Shown: positions 28,860 to 37,735 of the stretch, one piece after another
Layout of the letters: every line of letters starts with the position of its first letter
Numbering within the stretch: the stretch's first letter is position 1
Position numbers and translations under genes: made by a program
Assembly: GCA_002749205.1 (NCBI GenBank)
Contig: PDOP01000043.1
Span: forward strand, 19,075-83,074
Source of the DNA: Treponema sp.
GTDB taxonomy: Bacteria > Spirochaetota > Spirochaetia > Treponematales > Treponemataceae
Direction: 5' to 3'
DNA length: 64,000 nt
Notes under the pieces: model-generated
Told to the model about the DNA's origin: nothing
The model's database searches: none
Seen by the model: the letters and a program-made list of their open reading frames with translations, nothing else

Positions 28860-29834
28860 ATGAAAAAAAATTTGACTGTTTTGCTTGTTTTTTGTTTTTT
28901 TATAACTGTGTTCGCACAACAAATTCCGGTTAATTCTTCGGGGTTGCAGTTTTCTATAAATTTTTATGACAGACATATTTATTATCCGGGTGATGGGAAC
29001 TCTGAGCCTATTCTTGTGCGTGTAAGTATTACGAATAGCGGAGCATCAACTCTCAGGTTTAAGATGGCAGATGAGCATTCTTTTAGTTTGGATTTTTCGG
29101 TAATTGATACGAAGAATAGGTTTGTTAAACATTCAAGAGATTGGTTAAGAAAGCAGAATTCAAATCGTAAAATTTACTTTAGGGAAGTCAGTCTTGAGCC
29201 GGGTGAAACTTATTCGTTTATTGAGAATTTAAAAGATTATATTCATTTGGAGTTACCGGGTGTTTATATTTTGCAGTCAAACTTTTTTCCTGAATTAAAG
29301 CATAGTCCCGATGCCTCTGATTTTCATAATACATCCAACAGGTTGAGTTTTGAAGTGAAACCGGCTCCGGGTCCTGCAGGTTTAGGTTCTATTCCTGTAA
29401 GCGAAAACACCGGTGAAGTATTAGAAGCACAAATGATACCGCCGGATCAAGTTATAACATACATTTTGGCGGCAAGGCAAAAATCAAGATGGGAGCAGTT
29501 TTTCTTGTATTTGGATATTGAAAGGATGATAGAAAGAAATCCGGCTCGAAATAAGCAATATAAAGCAGAATCGGAAATGGGTAGATACCGAATGATTGAA
29601 AATTTCCGCCACGAGTTAAGGCAAGCAAGAATTGAAAAAGATATTGTGGCAATTCCGGTTGATTTTGAAATTGAAAGAACCACCTATACCGGAACAGAAG
29701 CAGAAGTTAGAGTTATCGAATGGTTCGCTTACAAGGATTTCCGTGAAAAAAAGAGATTTACATATTATCTTTCATCACGGGACGGAATTTGGACAGTTTA
29801 CGATTATGTTGTTGAAAACTTAGGAACAGAGTAA
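28860..29834 (+). CDS. Hypothetical exported protein
   Basis: Signal peptide MKKNLTVLLVFCFFITVFAQQ; SD ggagagg. Confidence 0.6.
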   Translation: MKKNLTVLLVFCFFITVFAQQIPVNSSGLQFSINFYDRHIYYPGDGNSEPILVRVSITNSGASTLRFKMADEHSFSLDFSVIDTKNRFVKHSRDWLRKQNSNRKIYFREVSLEPGETYSFIENLKDYIHLELPGVYILQSNFFPELKHSPDASDFHNTSNRLSFEVKPAPGPAGLGSIPVSENTGEVLEAQMIPPDQVITYILAARQKSRWEQFFLYLDIERMIERNPARNKQYKAESEMGRYRMIENFRHELRQARIEKDIVAIPVDFEIERTTYTGTEAEVRVIEWFAYKDFREKKRFTYYLSSRDGIWTVYDYVVENLGTE

Positions 29835-29842
29835 TAGATCTA

Positions 29843-29875
29843 CTTGCAAAAGTCAGATGAGTTTTGCAAGTTTTT
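29843..29875 (+). terminator. Rho-independent terminator
   Basis: CTTGCAAAA...TTTTGCAAG TTTTT. Confidence 0.7.
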
Positions 29876-29896
29876 CAATATTCTTTGAGGTAAATA

Positions 29897-30631
29897 ATGA
29901 AGGTAATGTTGATTTCTGAAAATATAAAAAGCTGTGAAAAAGTTATCAGGATAATTGAAAAGCACAACATTGCTTTGGTAAATTACAGGTTTCCGATGAA
30001 GGCATTGGACAATATAGAAGAAATTTCACCCGATGTTGTCATCATAAATGCAATTAATTTTCCCAGACATTGGAAAGTTATAGTTCAATATATAAACACG
30101 TATATCAAAAAAGTAGATGAGTACAAATATCCGACGATTATATTACTTATAAACAATTCATTCAAAAATGATGATTTTGATAAAGCGTCACATTTAAATA
30201 TCGATACTTTTATCAATATCGAAGACGAAAAGCCTGATGAATACGAGAAGTTAAATCATATTTTTGCCTGCAAAGAAAAAGGAAAAGAGGAAATGAAAGC
30301 GATAAATTTTTTATTCACTGAGCCTAAATCAAATAAAATTGTTACAGGAACCGTAAACGACATAGCAGACAATTCAATCAGATTTTTACCGGAGAATTCC
30401 GAAACCGTATTCAATTTAAAAGCCGGTGAAATTTTAAGCAATACTCTTCTTCAAATCGGAAAAAATCGTTTTACTCCACAATGTAAAGTTACAAATAAAA
30501 ACGGGAATTTGTTTGAATTTTCATTTGAGGGTATTACAAGGGTAGAAAAAAAGCTAATCAATAATAAGTTAAATCATTTTAAAATAGGCAAAAATATGAC
30601 CAGCACCAGCATTCCAAATACAACCAGATAA
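29897..30631 (+). CDS. Receiver-like domain with possible PilZ-like C-terminal domain
   Basis: MKVMLISENIKSCEKVIRIIEKHNIALVNY...PDVVIINAINFPRHW resembles a CheY-like fold; SD gagg. Confidence 0.45.
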   Translation: MKVMLISENIKSCEKVIRIIEKHNIALVNYRFPMKALDNIEEISPDVVIINAINFPRHWKVIVQYINTYIKKVDEYKYPTIILLINNSFKNDDFDKASHLNIDTFINIEDEKPDEYEKLNHIFACKEKGKEEMKAINFLFTEPKSNKIVTGTVNDIADNSIRFLPENSETVFNLKAGEILSNTLLQIGKNRFTPQCKVTNKNGNLFEFSFEGITRVEKKLINNKLNHFKIGKNMTSTSIPNTTR

Positions 30632-30927
30632 ATCCATAAAGGCAATCTTTCATCATCGGAAATATTGATTTGAGCACCTCTTTCGCTTCGGCTTAATCTT
30701 AGAGAAAATCGTTTTTTTGACTTTTTTGTTTCTTTTTGTCTTGTCCCTTTATGCACAGCATACCCGCATTTTGGACACCCCCCTTTAAACTTGGATTCTG
30801 CACCGGTAAATCCACATTGAGGACATTTAATAGACGCAAAAAACCTGCCGCAATGAGGGCAAATTTTTGTATTTCGCTTTACCTCATTACCGCAGAATTC
30901 ACAAAAAAATTTGGGTATCTTACTCAT
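30574..30927 (-). CDS. Zinc-ribbon membrane protein
   Basis: CEFCGNEVKRNTKICPHCGRFFASIKCPQCGFTGAESKFKGGCPKCGY and a C-terminal TM. Confidence 0.75.
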   Translation of the reverse strand: MSKIPKFFCEFCGNEVKRNTKICPHCGRFFASIKCPQCGFTGAESKFKGGCPKCGYAVHKGTRQKETKKSKKRFSLRLSRSERGAQINISDDERLPLWIYLVVFGMLVLVIFLPILK

Positions 30928-31166
30928 TAAGAGCTACAACCGCTGCATGAGCCGCAAGATTTTCCGCTGCATTCAGAAGAAGATGATTTTGCGGCGGAGT
31001 CATTAACATAAAAACCTGAGCCTTTAAAATTTGCACAAAAGCTGGTAATGACCCTCTTGGATTTTTTACCGCATTTAGGGCATTCTGCTGTAGGCTCGTC
31101 AGACATTTTTTGAAAAACATCAAAATTGTGATTGCATGAACTGCATGAATATTCGTAAGTTGGCAT
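30927..31166 (-). CDS. FmdB-family zinc ribbon protein
   Basis: MPTYEYSCSSCNHNFDVFQKMSDEPTAECPKCGKKSKRVI. Confidence 0.9.
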   Translation of the reverse strand: MPTYEYSCSSCNHNFDVFQKMSDEPTAECPKCGKKSKRVITSFCANFKGSGFYVNDSAAKSSSSECSGKSCGSCSGCSS

Positions 31167-31217
31167 TTTTATATCCTCATAAATTTAGACAGATAATTTT
31201 ATTCTATCCACATTTTT

Positions 31218-32063
31218 TTAATAAACTTCTTTTAAAAGGTAGGCAAGGTCAGCATAACTAATTTTGCCGTTTTCAACTTTCACCAAGTAATCTTCGATCT
31301 TTATCTCACCGTCAAGCATTCTACTTAATATCATGGCAAGGGCTGCTGTCGTTCCTTTATTACCTGTTTTTGCAATAAACGAATATGTATATATTTCATC
31401 ATCTTTTTGATTGAAAAAATACACTTCGATAGTTTTTACCGGAAGCCCCAAATCCGTTCCCAAAAGTTTAGATATTATAAAATTAGGATTAGCGGAAAAC
31501 AGGGCAACTCCGTTTTTTTCGCCTAAAGAAATAAATTTATTAAAATCAGGGCTAAAATCAGGGGCATCAGGATTGCTTATATTTGCAAGTGTCATATCCA
31601 TATCTCCGGCTTTTTTTTCACCCATGACAAGAAACGCAAATTTAGGATGCGGAATAGATACGTCTAAATCATAAGACTCGTAATATTCGTGATTATCTAC
31701 TGTTGTTTTTTTCTTCCACCCGTAAGATTGCTTAAAAATCACATCTGTCAAACCGGCGGGGTATGTTCCGTTTGCACAAACCCTCACTGCCGTATCGCTT
31801 CTTTTTTGAAAAAAACCGGAATGGATTACATCAGTTTTGTCAATGGCCATTTGTATGTATTTATCCTCTGCCATATCACCTAGTAATGCATCAATAAAAA
31901 TTTTGTTGTTTTTCACGGGAAGATACATATACAAGTCAGCATCTGAACCGATAACCCCGAATGGCTGAACAGGGTGAGACTTTATCTTCTGTGTTGCACA
32001 ACTTGATAAAAAGGCAAGTAAAATCATTGCCACAATAATTTTGTTAAGATTGCTGTTTTTCAA
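31218..32063 (-). CDS. Hypothetical lipoprotein
   Basis: MKNSNLNKIIVAMILLAFLSSCATQ lipobox; overlaps ileS 3' end. Confidence 0.65.
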   Translation of the reverse strand: MKNSNLNKIIVAMILLAFLSSCATQKIKSHPVQPFGVIGSDADLYMYLPVKNNKIFIDALLGDMAEDKYIQMAIDKTDVIHSGFFQKRSDTAVRVCANGTYPAGLTDVIFKQSYGWKKKTTVDNHEYYESYDLDVSIPHPKFAFLVMGEKKAGDMDMTLANISNPDAPDFSPDFNKFISLGEKNGVALFSANPNFIISKLLGTDLGLPVKTIEVYFFNQKDDEIYTYSFIAKTGNKGTTAALAMILSRMLDGEIKIEDYLVKVENGKISYADLAYLLKEVY

Positions 32064-35000
32064 TACTTAGCCTCCATAATTTATTATCACAATCAACTGT
32101 GGTCGAATGTGGTAAGTTAATTTTAGCAGAAAGCCAATCAGCTTTTGCTGAAAGAGTTTCGCTCATTATGTAATCTTTATGAATCGAAAAAGCTCTTTTT
32201 AATGCTTCATTTGAAGCTGCATCAGATGAATCAGCCCATACCTTCAACTCTATTCGGTCGGTAACCGAAAAACCACATTCTTTTCGTAAATTCTGTATTC
32301 CGCGAATTAAGTCTCTCACATATCCTTCCATCAAAAGCTCATCTGTAAGATAAGTATTTAACGCAATAGTTAAAGTACCATCATTTATTACTTTCAAAGA
32401 TTCTTTTTCAATTCTGTTTACAATTAAATTATCGGTATTAAGATCAAAAGTTTTACCGTCTACTTCCAAACTTAAAACAGAGCCATCTATTACATTCTGA
32501 ATATCATTAGAGCTTAGATCCTCTATTAGCTTAGCAGCCTTCTTCATTGATGAGCCGAGCAATTTTCCAAGTACCTTAAAGTTAGCTTTTGCGGAATACT
32601 CAACAAGCTCGTCTTCTTTTTCATGAAAAACAATTTCCTTGACATTAAGCTCTTCCATAATGCTGTCCTGCATTTCAAGCAATACTTTTTTTTCGGTAGA
32701 ATTTTTGGTAACAATTTCGACAGCTTTAAGCGGTTGCCTTATCTTCAAATTAAACTGATACCGCAAAGAGCGCCCCATTGAAATAGCTTTTTGAACCGTT
32801 TCCATTTTAAATTCAAGCGCTTCATCTCTGATGTTTTCGTTGTACTCAGGATAATCCGCAAGATGAACAGACTGAGCATCATCTTCTGTTTTTAAGTTCT
32901 GCCAGATGCTTTCCGTAATAAACGGTATAATAGGAGCCGCTACCAAAACAAATGTCTTTAACGCTCTATACAGAGTTCCGTAAGCCTGAATTTTATCCGA
33001 ATCATTTTCGCTTTTCCAAAAGCGGCGTCTTGACCTTCGTATATACCAATTATTTAATAAATCAATATAAGTTACAATAGGATCAATTGCCGAAAATAAA
33101 TCATAATCATCAAGGGATTGAGTAACATCTAAAACCAATTTTTCCGTAACGGATAAAATCCACAAATCAAGAGGGTTATTCAACTCTGAAACAAACTCAG
33201 CCGTTGAGATTGTAGGAGATTGAAATCCGTCTATATTTGCGTATGTTACAAAAAAACTGTAACTGTTCCAAAGCGGAATTAATACATCTTTTAAAACATC
33301 TCGCACTCCGTCATCTGAAAACTTTAAATCATCTGCTTTAACAACGGGTGAATGCAATAAAAACATTCTAAGAGCATCGGCACCGAACTTATTTATAACT
33401 TCAACAGGGTCGGTGTAATTTTTAAGAGACTTCGACATTTTCCTGCCATCGGAAGCAAGAATTAAACCGTTTACAATACAGTTCATAAAAGCCGGCTCAT
33501 CAAAAATAGCGGTTGAAAGAACCGTCAACAAATAAAACCAACCTCTTGTTTGATCCAAACCCTCAGAAATAAAATCAGCAGGAAAATGTTTATCAAATTT
33601 TTCCTTATTTTCAAACGGATAATGTTGTTGTGCATAAGGCATGGAACCTGACTCAAACCAACAATCAAGAACCTCAGAGACTCTGTGCATCTTATCGCCA
33701 CATTCACAAGGAACAGTAATTTTATCGACAAACTGTTTATGCAAATCTTCCGGCATTTCTCCCGAAAGCTCTTTTAGCTCTGCCCTACTTCCAATACAAA
33801 TCTTTTTTCCGCAAGACGGACATTTCCAAACAGGAATAGGATTACCCCAAAATCGGTTTCTGCTTATTGCCCAATCTCTTGCGCCCTCAAGCCATTTTCC
33901 GAAACGACCTGCTTTTATATGAGCCGGTTGCCAGTTAATCTTTGAATTTGCCTTCAAAAGATTTGGTTTAAACTTTTCAACTGCAACAAACCAACTTCCG
34001 ATTGCTCTGTAAATCAAAGGGCTCGAACATCTCCAACAATGAGGATACGCATGTAAAATTTGATCCCGCTTAAAAAGTTTATTTTCATCTTTGAGCTTTG
34101 CAATTATTGCCTTATCGGCAGACTTTACAAAAACACCCTTATAATCAGAAACTTCTTCTGTAAACTTACACTCTTCATCAATGGGAGAGACAGTCGGAAC
34201 ACCTGTATTCTTAAATATCCTGTTATCGTCTTCACCGAAACCGGGAGCCGTATGAACAATACCTGTACCGTCTTCCGTTGAAACAAAATCACCAATTAAA
34301 ACTCTAAAAGCCCCCTGTCCTGCATCTTTGGAAGAGCCGTCCTTATTTGCACCCAACTTGGCAAAATACGGAAACAAAGGCTCGTATCTCAAGCCTTCCA
34401 AATCAGAGCCTTTAAACTTTTTAAGAACCTCAATATTTGCATCTTCTTTATAATAAGCGGCAATACGACTTTCGGCTATAATAAACAGCTCACCCTCGCA
34501 AGAAGCATCTTTAACCAAACAGTAATCAATATCGGCGCCTACCGCCAACCCTAAATTAGACGGCAATGTCCACGGCGTTGTTGTCCAAGCAAGCAAATAC
34601 GCATCAGCAATTTCATCATCGGATAAAACACCATCAGCCGGAAAAGAATCAACCGCGAATTTCACTTTAAACTTAACTGTAATTGCAGGGTCATACACAT
34701 CTTTATAACCGCCTAAATTAAGCTCATGGTTTGACAAAACAGTCGAGCAACGAGGACAATAAGGCAAAATATAATGCCCCTCATAAATTAAGCCCTTATC
34801 CCAGAGTTGCTTAAAAACCCACCAAATTGTCTCCATAAAATCAGGATCCATCGTCTTATAATCATTTTCAAAATCGACCCATCGTCCAAGCCGCGTAATG
34901 GTTTGCTCCCATTCATTAACATAGCGTAAAACACTTTCCCGACAAGCATTATTAAAATTCTCAACACCGTATTTTTCAATATCAGTTTTTGAATTAAGTC

Positions 35001-35304
35001 CCAACTCCTGCTCAATCAAATTCTCAACAGGTAAACCATGACAATCCCAACCAAACCTACGCTCAACCTTCATTCCTTTCATAGTCTTATATCTTGGAAT
35101 CAAATCTTTCACCGTAGACGGCACAAAATGACCGTAATGAGGCAAACCGGTTGCAAAAGGAGGGCCGTCAAAAAAAACAAATTCTTTACAGCCCTCACGA
35201 TTTGAAACAGACTTCTTGAAAATTCCATTTTCTTTCCAAAACTTTAAGATCTCTTCTTCCTGCTTTGGAAAATTAACCTTAGAATTCACATCTTTATACA
35301 TCAA
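32044..35304 (-). CDS. ileS: Isoleucyl-tRNA synthetase
   Basis: FFDGPPFATGLPHYGH, KMSKSLKNYTDP, RYKTMKGMKVERRFGWDCHGLPVE. Confidence 0.97.
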   Translation of the reverse strand: MMYKDVNSKVNFPKQEEEILKFWKENGIFKKSVSNREGCKEFVFFDGPPFATGLPHYGHFVPSTVKDLIPRYKTMKGMKVERRFGWDCHGLPVENLIEQELGLNSKTDIEKYGVENFNNACRESVLRYVNEWEQTITRLGRWVDFENDYKTMDPDFMETIWWVFKQLWDKGLIYEGHYILPYCPRCSTVLSNHELNLGGYKDVYDPAITVKFKVKFAVDSFPADGVLSDDEIADAYLLAWTTTPWTLPSNLGLAVGADIDYCLVKDASCEGELFIIAESRIAAYYKEDANIEVLKKFKGSDLEGLRYEPLFPYFAKLGANKDGSSKDAGQGAFRVLIGDFVSTEDGTGIVHTAPGFGEDDNRIFKNTGVPTVSPIDEECKFTEEVSDYKGVFVKSADKAIIAKLKDENKLFKRDQILHAYPHCWRCSSPLIYRAIGSWFVAVEKFKPNLLKANSKINWQPAHIKAGRFGKWLEGARDWAISRNRFWGNPIPVWKCPSCGKKICIGSRAELKELSGEMPEDLHKQFVDKITVPCECGDKMHRVSEVLDCWFESGSMPYAQQHYPFENKEKFDKHFPADFISEGLDQTRGWFYLLTVLSTAIFDEPAFMNCIVNGLILASDGRKMSKSLKNYTDPVEVINKFGADALRMFLLHSPVVKADDLKFSDDGVRDVLKDVLIPLWNSYSFFVTYANIDGFQSPTISTAEFVSELNNPLDLWILSVTEKLVLDVTQSLDDYDLFSAIDPIVTYIDLLNNWYIRRSRRRFWKSENDSDKIQAYGTLYRALKTFVLVAAPIIPFITESIWQNLKTEDDAQSVHLADYPEYNENIRDEALEFKMETVQKAISMGRSLRYQFNLKIRQPLKAVEIVTKNSTEKKVLLEMQDSIMEELNVKEIVFHEKEDELVEYSAKANFKVLGKLLGSSMKKAAKLIEDLSSNDIQNVIDGSVLSLEVDGKTFDLNTDNLIVNRIEKESLKVINDGTLTIALNTYLTDELLMEGYVRDLIRGIQNLRKECGFSVTDRIELKVWADSSDAASNEALKRAFSIHKDYIMSETLSAKADWLSAKINLPHSTTVDCDNKLWRLSIEKQQS

Positions 35305-35397
35305 AAACTCCTAATCAAAAATAACCCCGAATTATATCATTTTTTCTTAAAAATTTCCAGTACTTCGCGACTGATTTTAAAGCTTATATAATAATAA

Positions 35398-35590
35398 ATT
35401 ATGCAACGCTTGCGCTTTTGCATTTCAACCCTCGCCTGCCTTAAATCTTTTGTTTTCTTCTTCTAAAAACGATCACCGTCTCACTACCGTGAGCCGGCTC
35501 TACTTTTTAATACACAAAACAAAAGGATACCGGCAGGCTTCAAAATCAGGTTAAGTATTCTGAAAATCCGGCCGGTTTTCTGAACATAAG
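35398..35590 (+). repeat. Structured element S1 copy 7 (subtype A)
   Basis: P1 GCCTGCC 35434-35440 / GGCAGGC 35532-35538; P2 CTTTTGTTTT 35447-35456 / AAAACAAAAG 35516-35525; P3 CCGTCTCA 35476-35483 / TGAGCCGG 35490-35497. Confidence 0.9.
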
Positions 35591-35620
35591 AGATTTTTGT
35601 TTACAACCGCCTGTCGAGGG

Positions 35621-35754
35621 AGGGGGTAGCGGAAAAACAATTGTCATGTTTAAATTAAGGTTGTAGGTTTTCTCTGACGGTTAGGAAGAGAAAACTCATG
35701 TAAATAATTTACATGGCAATTTTTTGCAAGCGAGGGGGAGGCTTCCCCCTCTTA
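35621..35754 (+). repeat. Intergenic structured repeat S4 copy 2
   Basis: AGGGGGTAGCGGAAAAAC, AATTGTCATGT 35639-35649 / ACATGGCAATT 35711-35721, inner GTTTTCTCT/AAGAGAAAAC hairpin, then GCAAGCGAGGGGGAGGCTTCCCCCT. Confidence 0.8.
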
Positions 35755-35783
35755 AAAAAAATTTGAATATTTTTTTAACAGCC

Positions 35784-35812
35784 TTGAAAGGTTTTTCTAA
35801 TTTGCATATATT
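35784..35812 (+). promoter_or_regulatory. sigma70-type promoter, candidate leaderless start for nth
   Basis: TTGAAA 35784-35789, 17 nt, TATATT 35807-35812; ATG 35820. Confidence 0.55.
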
Positions 35813-35819
35813 CTTAATT

Positions 35820-36452
35820 ATGTTGTTGGATAAAAATAAGGTTTACGAAGTTTTTAAGCGTTGGGAAAAGCGAGATGCAAATCCGAAAGGAGAACTTCGA
35901 TACACAAATATTTTTACGCTGCTTGTGGCAGTTGTAATGTCTGCGCAGGCAACAGATGTTGGGGTAAACAAAGCTACTGAAAAGCTATTTGCAGTTGCAA
36001 ACTCGGCGGAAGCAATGGTTGAGCTTGGAGAAGAAAAGTTAAAGGGATTGATTAAAACGATAAATTATTATCCTACAAAGGCAAAGCGAATTATTGCATT
36101 AAGTAAAATTATAAAAGACGAGTATGACGGGATTGTCCCCGATAACAGAGAGGCGTTGATACGGCTTCCGGGGGTCGGGCGTAAAACGGCAAATGTTGTT
36201 TTGAATATTGGTTTTGGAAAACCGACCATTGCCGTTGACACTCATATTTTAAGGACATCACAAAGGCTCGGATTTTCAAGCGCTAAGACACCCGTTAAGG
36301 TCGAAGAAGATTTAATTAAAATCACGCCTAAAAAATATCTCATGCACGCACACCATTGGATTTTACTGCATGGCAGATATATATGCAAGGCACGCACACC
36401 CGACTGTCAAAACTGCTTTTTGGAAGATTTATGTATGAAAAATAATTTGTAA
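35820..36452 (+). CDS. nth: Endonuclease III
   Basis: MLLDKNKVYEVFKRWEKR; ALIRLPGVGRKTANVVLN, AVDTHILRTSQRLG, C-terminal Fe-S C motif CKARTPDCQNCFLEDLC. The ORF-track start 35724 reads through S4. Confidence 0.93.
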   Translation: MLLDKNKVYEVFKRWEKRDANPKGELRYTNIFTLLVAVVMSAQATDVGVNKATEKLFAVANSAEAMVELGEEKLKGLIKTINYYPTKAKRIIALSKIIKDEYDGIVPDNREALIRLPGVGRKTANVVLNIGFGKPTIAVDTHILRTSQRLGFSSAKTPVKVEEDLIKITPKKYLMHAHHWILLHGRYICKARTPDCQNCFLEDLCMKNNL

Positions 36453-36499
36453 TCCGCCTTAAAGGTCAATTGCAAAATACAACTGACCTTTATTAACGG

Positions 36500-37735
36500 T
36501 TATACTATTGCACCTGAAGACTGTCCGGGCTTTTTAAATTTAATAATTGCAGTTCCTTTCTTTTTGCCGCAGGTAAATGACAAAATTGCAGGTGCAATGA
36601 ACAGTGAAGAATACGCACCAATTACAATACCCACAATTAACGCAAGCGCAAAATTCTGTATTCCGCCGGTTGTAAATATATACAATGCAACCATGGCAGA
36701 AAGCGTTGTTAAACTCGTAATAATACTTCGACCCAAAACAGCCGAAAGCGAACGATTAAGAATTTCAACACCGATTAAATTAGGGAACAGTCTTGTGTTT
36801 TCTCTGACCCGGTCGAAAAGAACAACCGTGTTGTTAATTGAATATCCGATAATCGTCAACAATGCCGCAACAACCAATGTCGAAAATTCAATTTGCATCC
36901 AAACAATGAATGCCGTCATTATTGTAACATCATGTATAAGAGCCAAAACACTTGCCATAGCGAAGTCCCACTTAAAACGAATCATAACATACAGGAAAAT
37001 AAGTACAACTGCAAACAGCACAAGTATGACAGATTGCCTTACAAGTGAGCTTGAATACTGTGAGCCGGCAAAATCGGTACTCAAATACGCAAAGTTATCA
37101 TTTCCGTAAGCGGCATTCAAAGCCGTTGTTAATTTTCTGTTTAAGACTTCACTACTGTTTTCGGTTTTGCCGTCATCTCTGAGTCTTAATTGGAAAGTTC
37201 GATCTTTAGGAGTTCCAACCTGTTGCACGGAAATACCTTTGATTGATGCAAGAGTATTTCTGACTTGGTCTGCAGATACAACAGGTAAACTGTCATCTGA
37301 ATAATGCAGTACAAACGGTTTTTCCGAAAGCCTTGATAATTGTTGACTGCCGGCAAAAACACTTGAAAGCTGTACTGAAGCATCGCCTATCAAAGTAACT
37401 GACAAACCTTCAAGCTCGGAAGCCTTTTGAACAAAACTACCCAAGGTGCCGTATTCGGCAAACAAAAATGTTTCAACCTCATTTTCAGAGTCAACAGAGG
37501 TTATAACCAAGTATAACCCTTTATCGTCCTGCGAAAATGAAACATTTTTTGGGCCGATATATGTTATCTTCAATGCAGTAGGTGCCAACTTTATTTTTGC
37601 TATATAGCCGGCTTGAAAGTCAATACCTAAGTTTAACCCCTTTGTATACATTCCAAATATGCCTGCACCAATCAATGCAAGGCTTAAAATAATTGCAACA
37701 AAAAATAATTTGCTAAATTTATAAATTTTGCTCAT
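36500..37735 (-). CDS. secF: Protein translocase subunit SecF
   Basis: GLNLGIDFQAGYIAKI, LALIHDVTIMTAFIVWMQIEF, IIGYSINNTVVLFDRVREN. Confidence 0.94.
   Translation of the reverse strand: MSKIYKFSKLFFVAIILSLALIGAGIFGMYTKGLNLGIDFQAGYIAKIKLAPTALKITYIGPKNVSFSQDDKGLYLVITSVDSENEVETFLFAEYGTLGSFVQKASELEGLSVTLIGDASVQLSSVFAGSQQLSRLSEKPFVLHYSDDSLPVVSADQVRNTLASIKGISVQQVGTPKDRTFQLRLRDDGKTENSSEVLNRKLTTALNAAYGNDNFAYLSTDFAGSQYSSSLVRQSVILVLFAVVLIFLYVMIRFKWDFAMASVLALIHDVTIMTAFIVWMQIEFSTLVVAALLTIIGYSINNTVVLFDRVRENTRLFPNLIGVEILNRSLSAVLGRSIITSLTTLSAMVALYIFTTGGIQNFALALIVGIVIGAYSSLFIAPAILSFTCGKKKGTAIIKFKKPGQSSGAIV

Noticed and set aside
35724-35819. N-terminal extension MQARGRLPPLKKN... of nth
   Set aside because: It is translated from the S4 repeat; ATG 35820 fits the family N-terminus and the promoter.
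36564-37109. Plus-strand 181-aa ORF
   Set aside because: Antisense to secF; shadow ORF.
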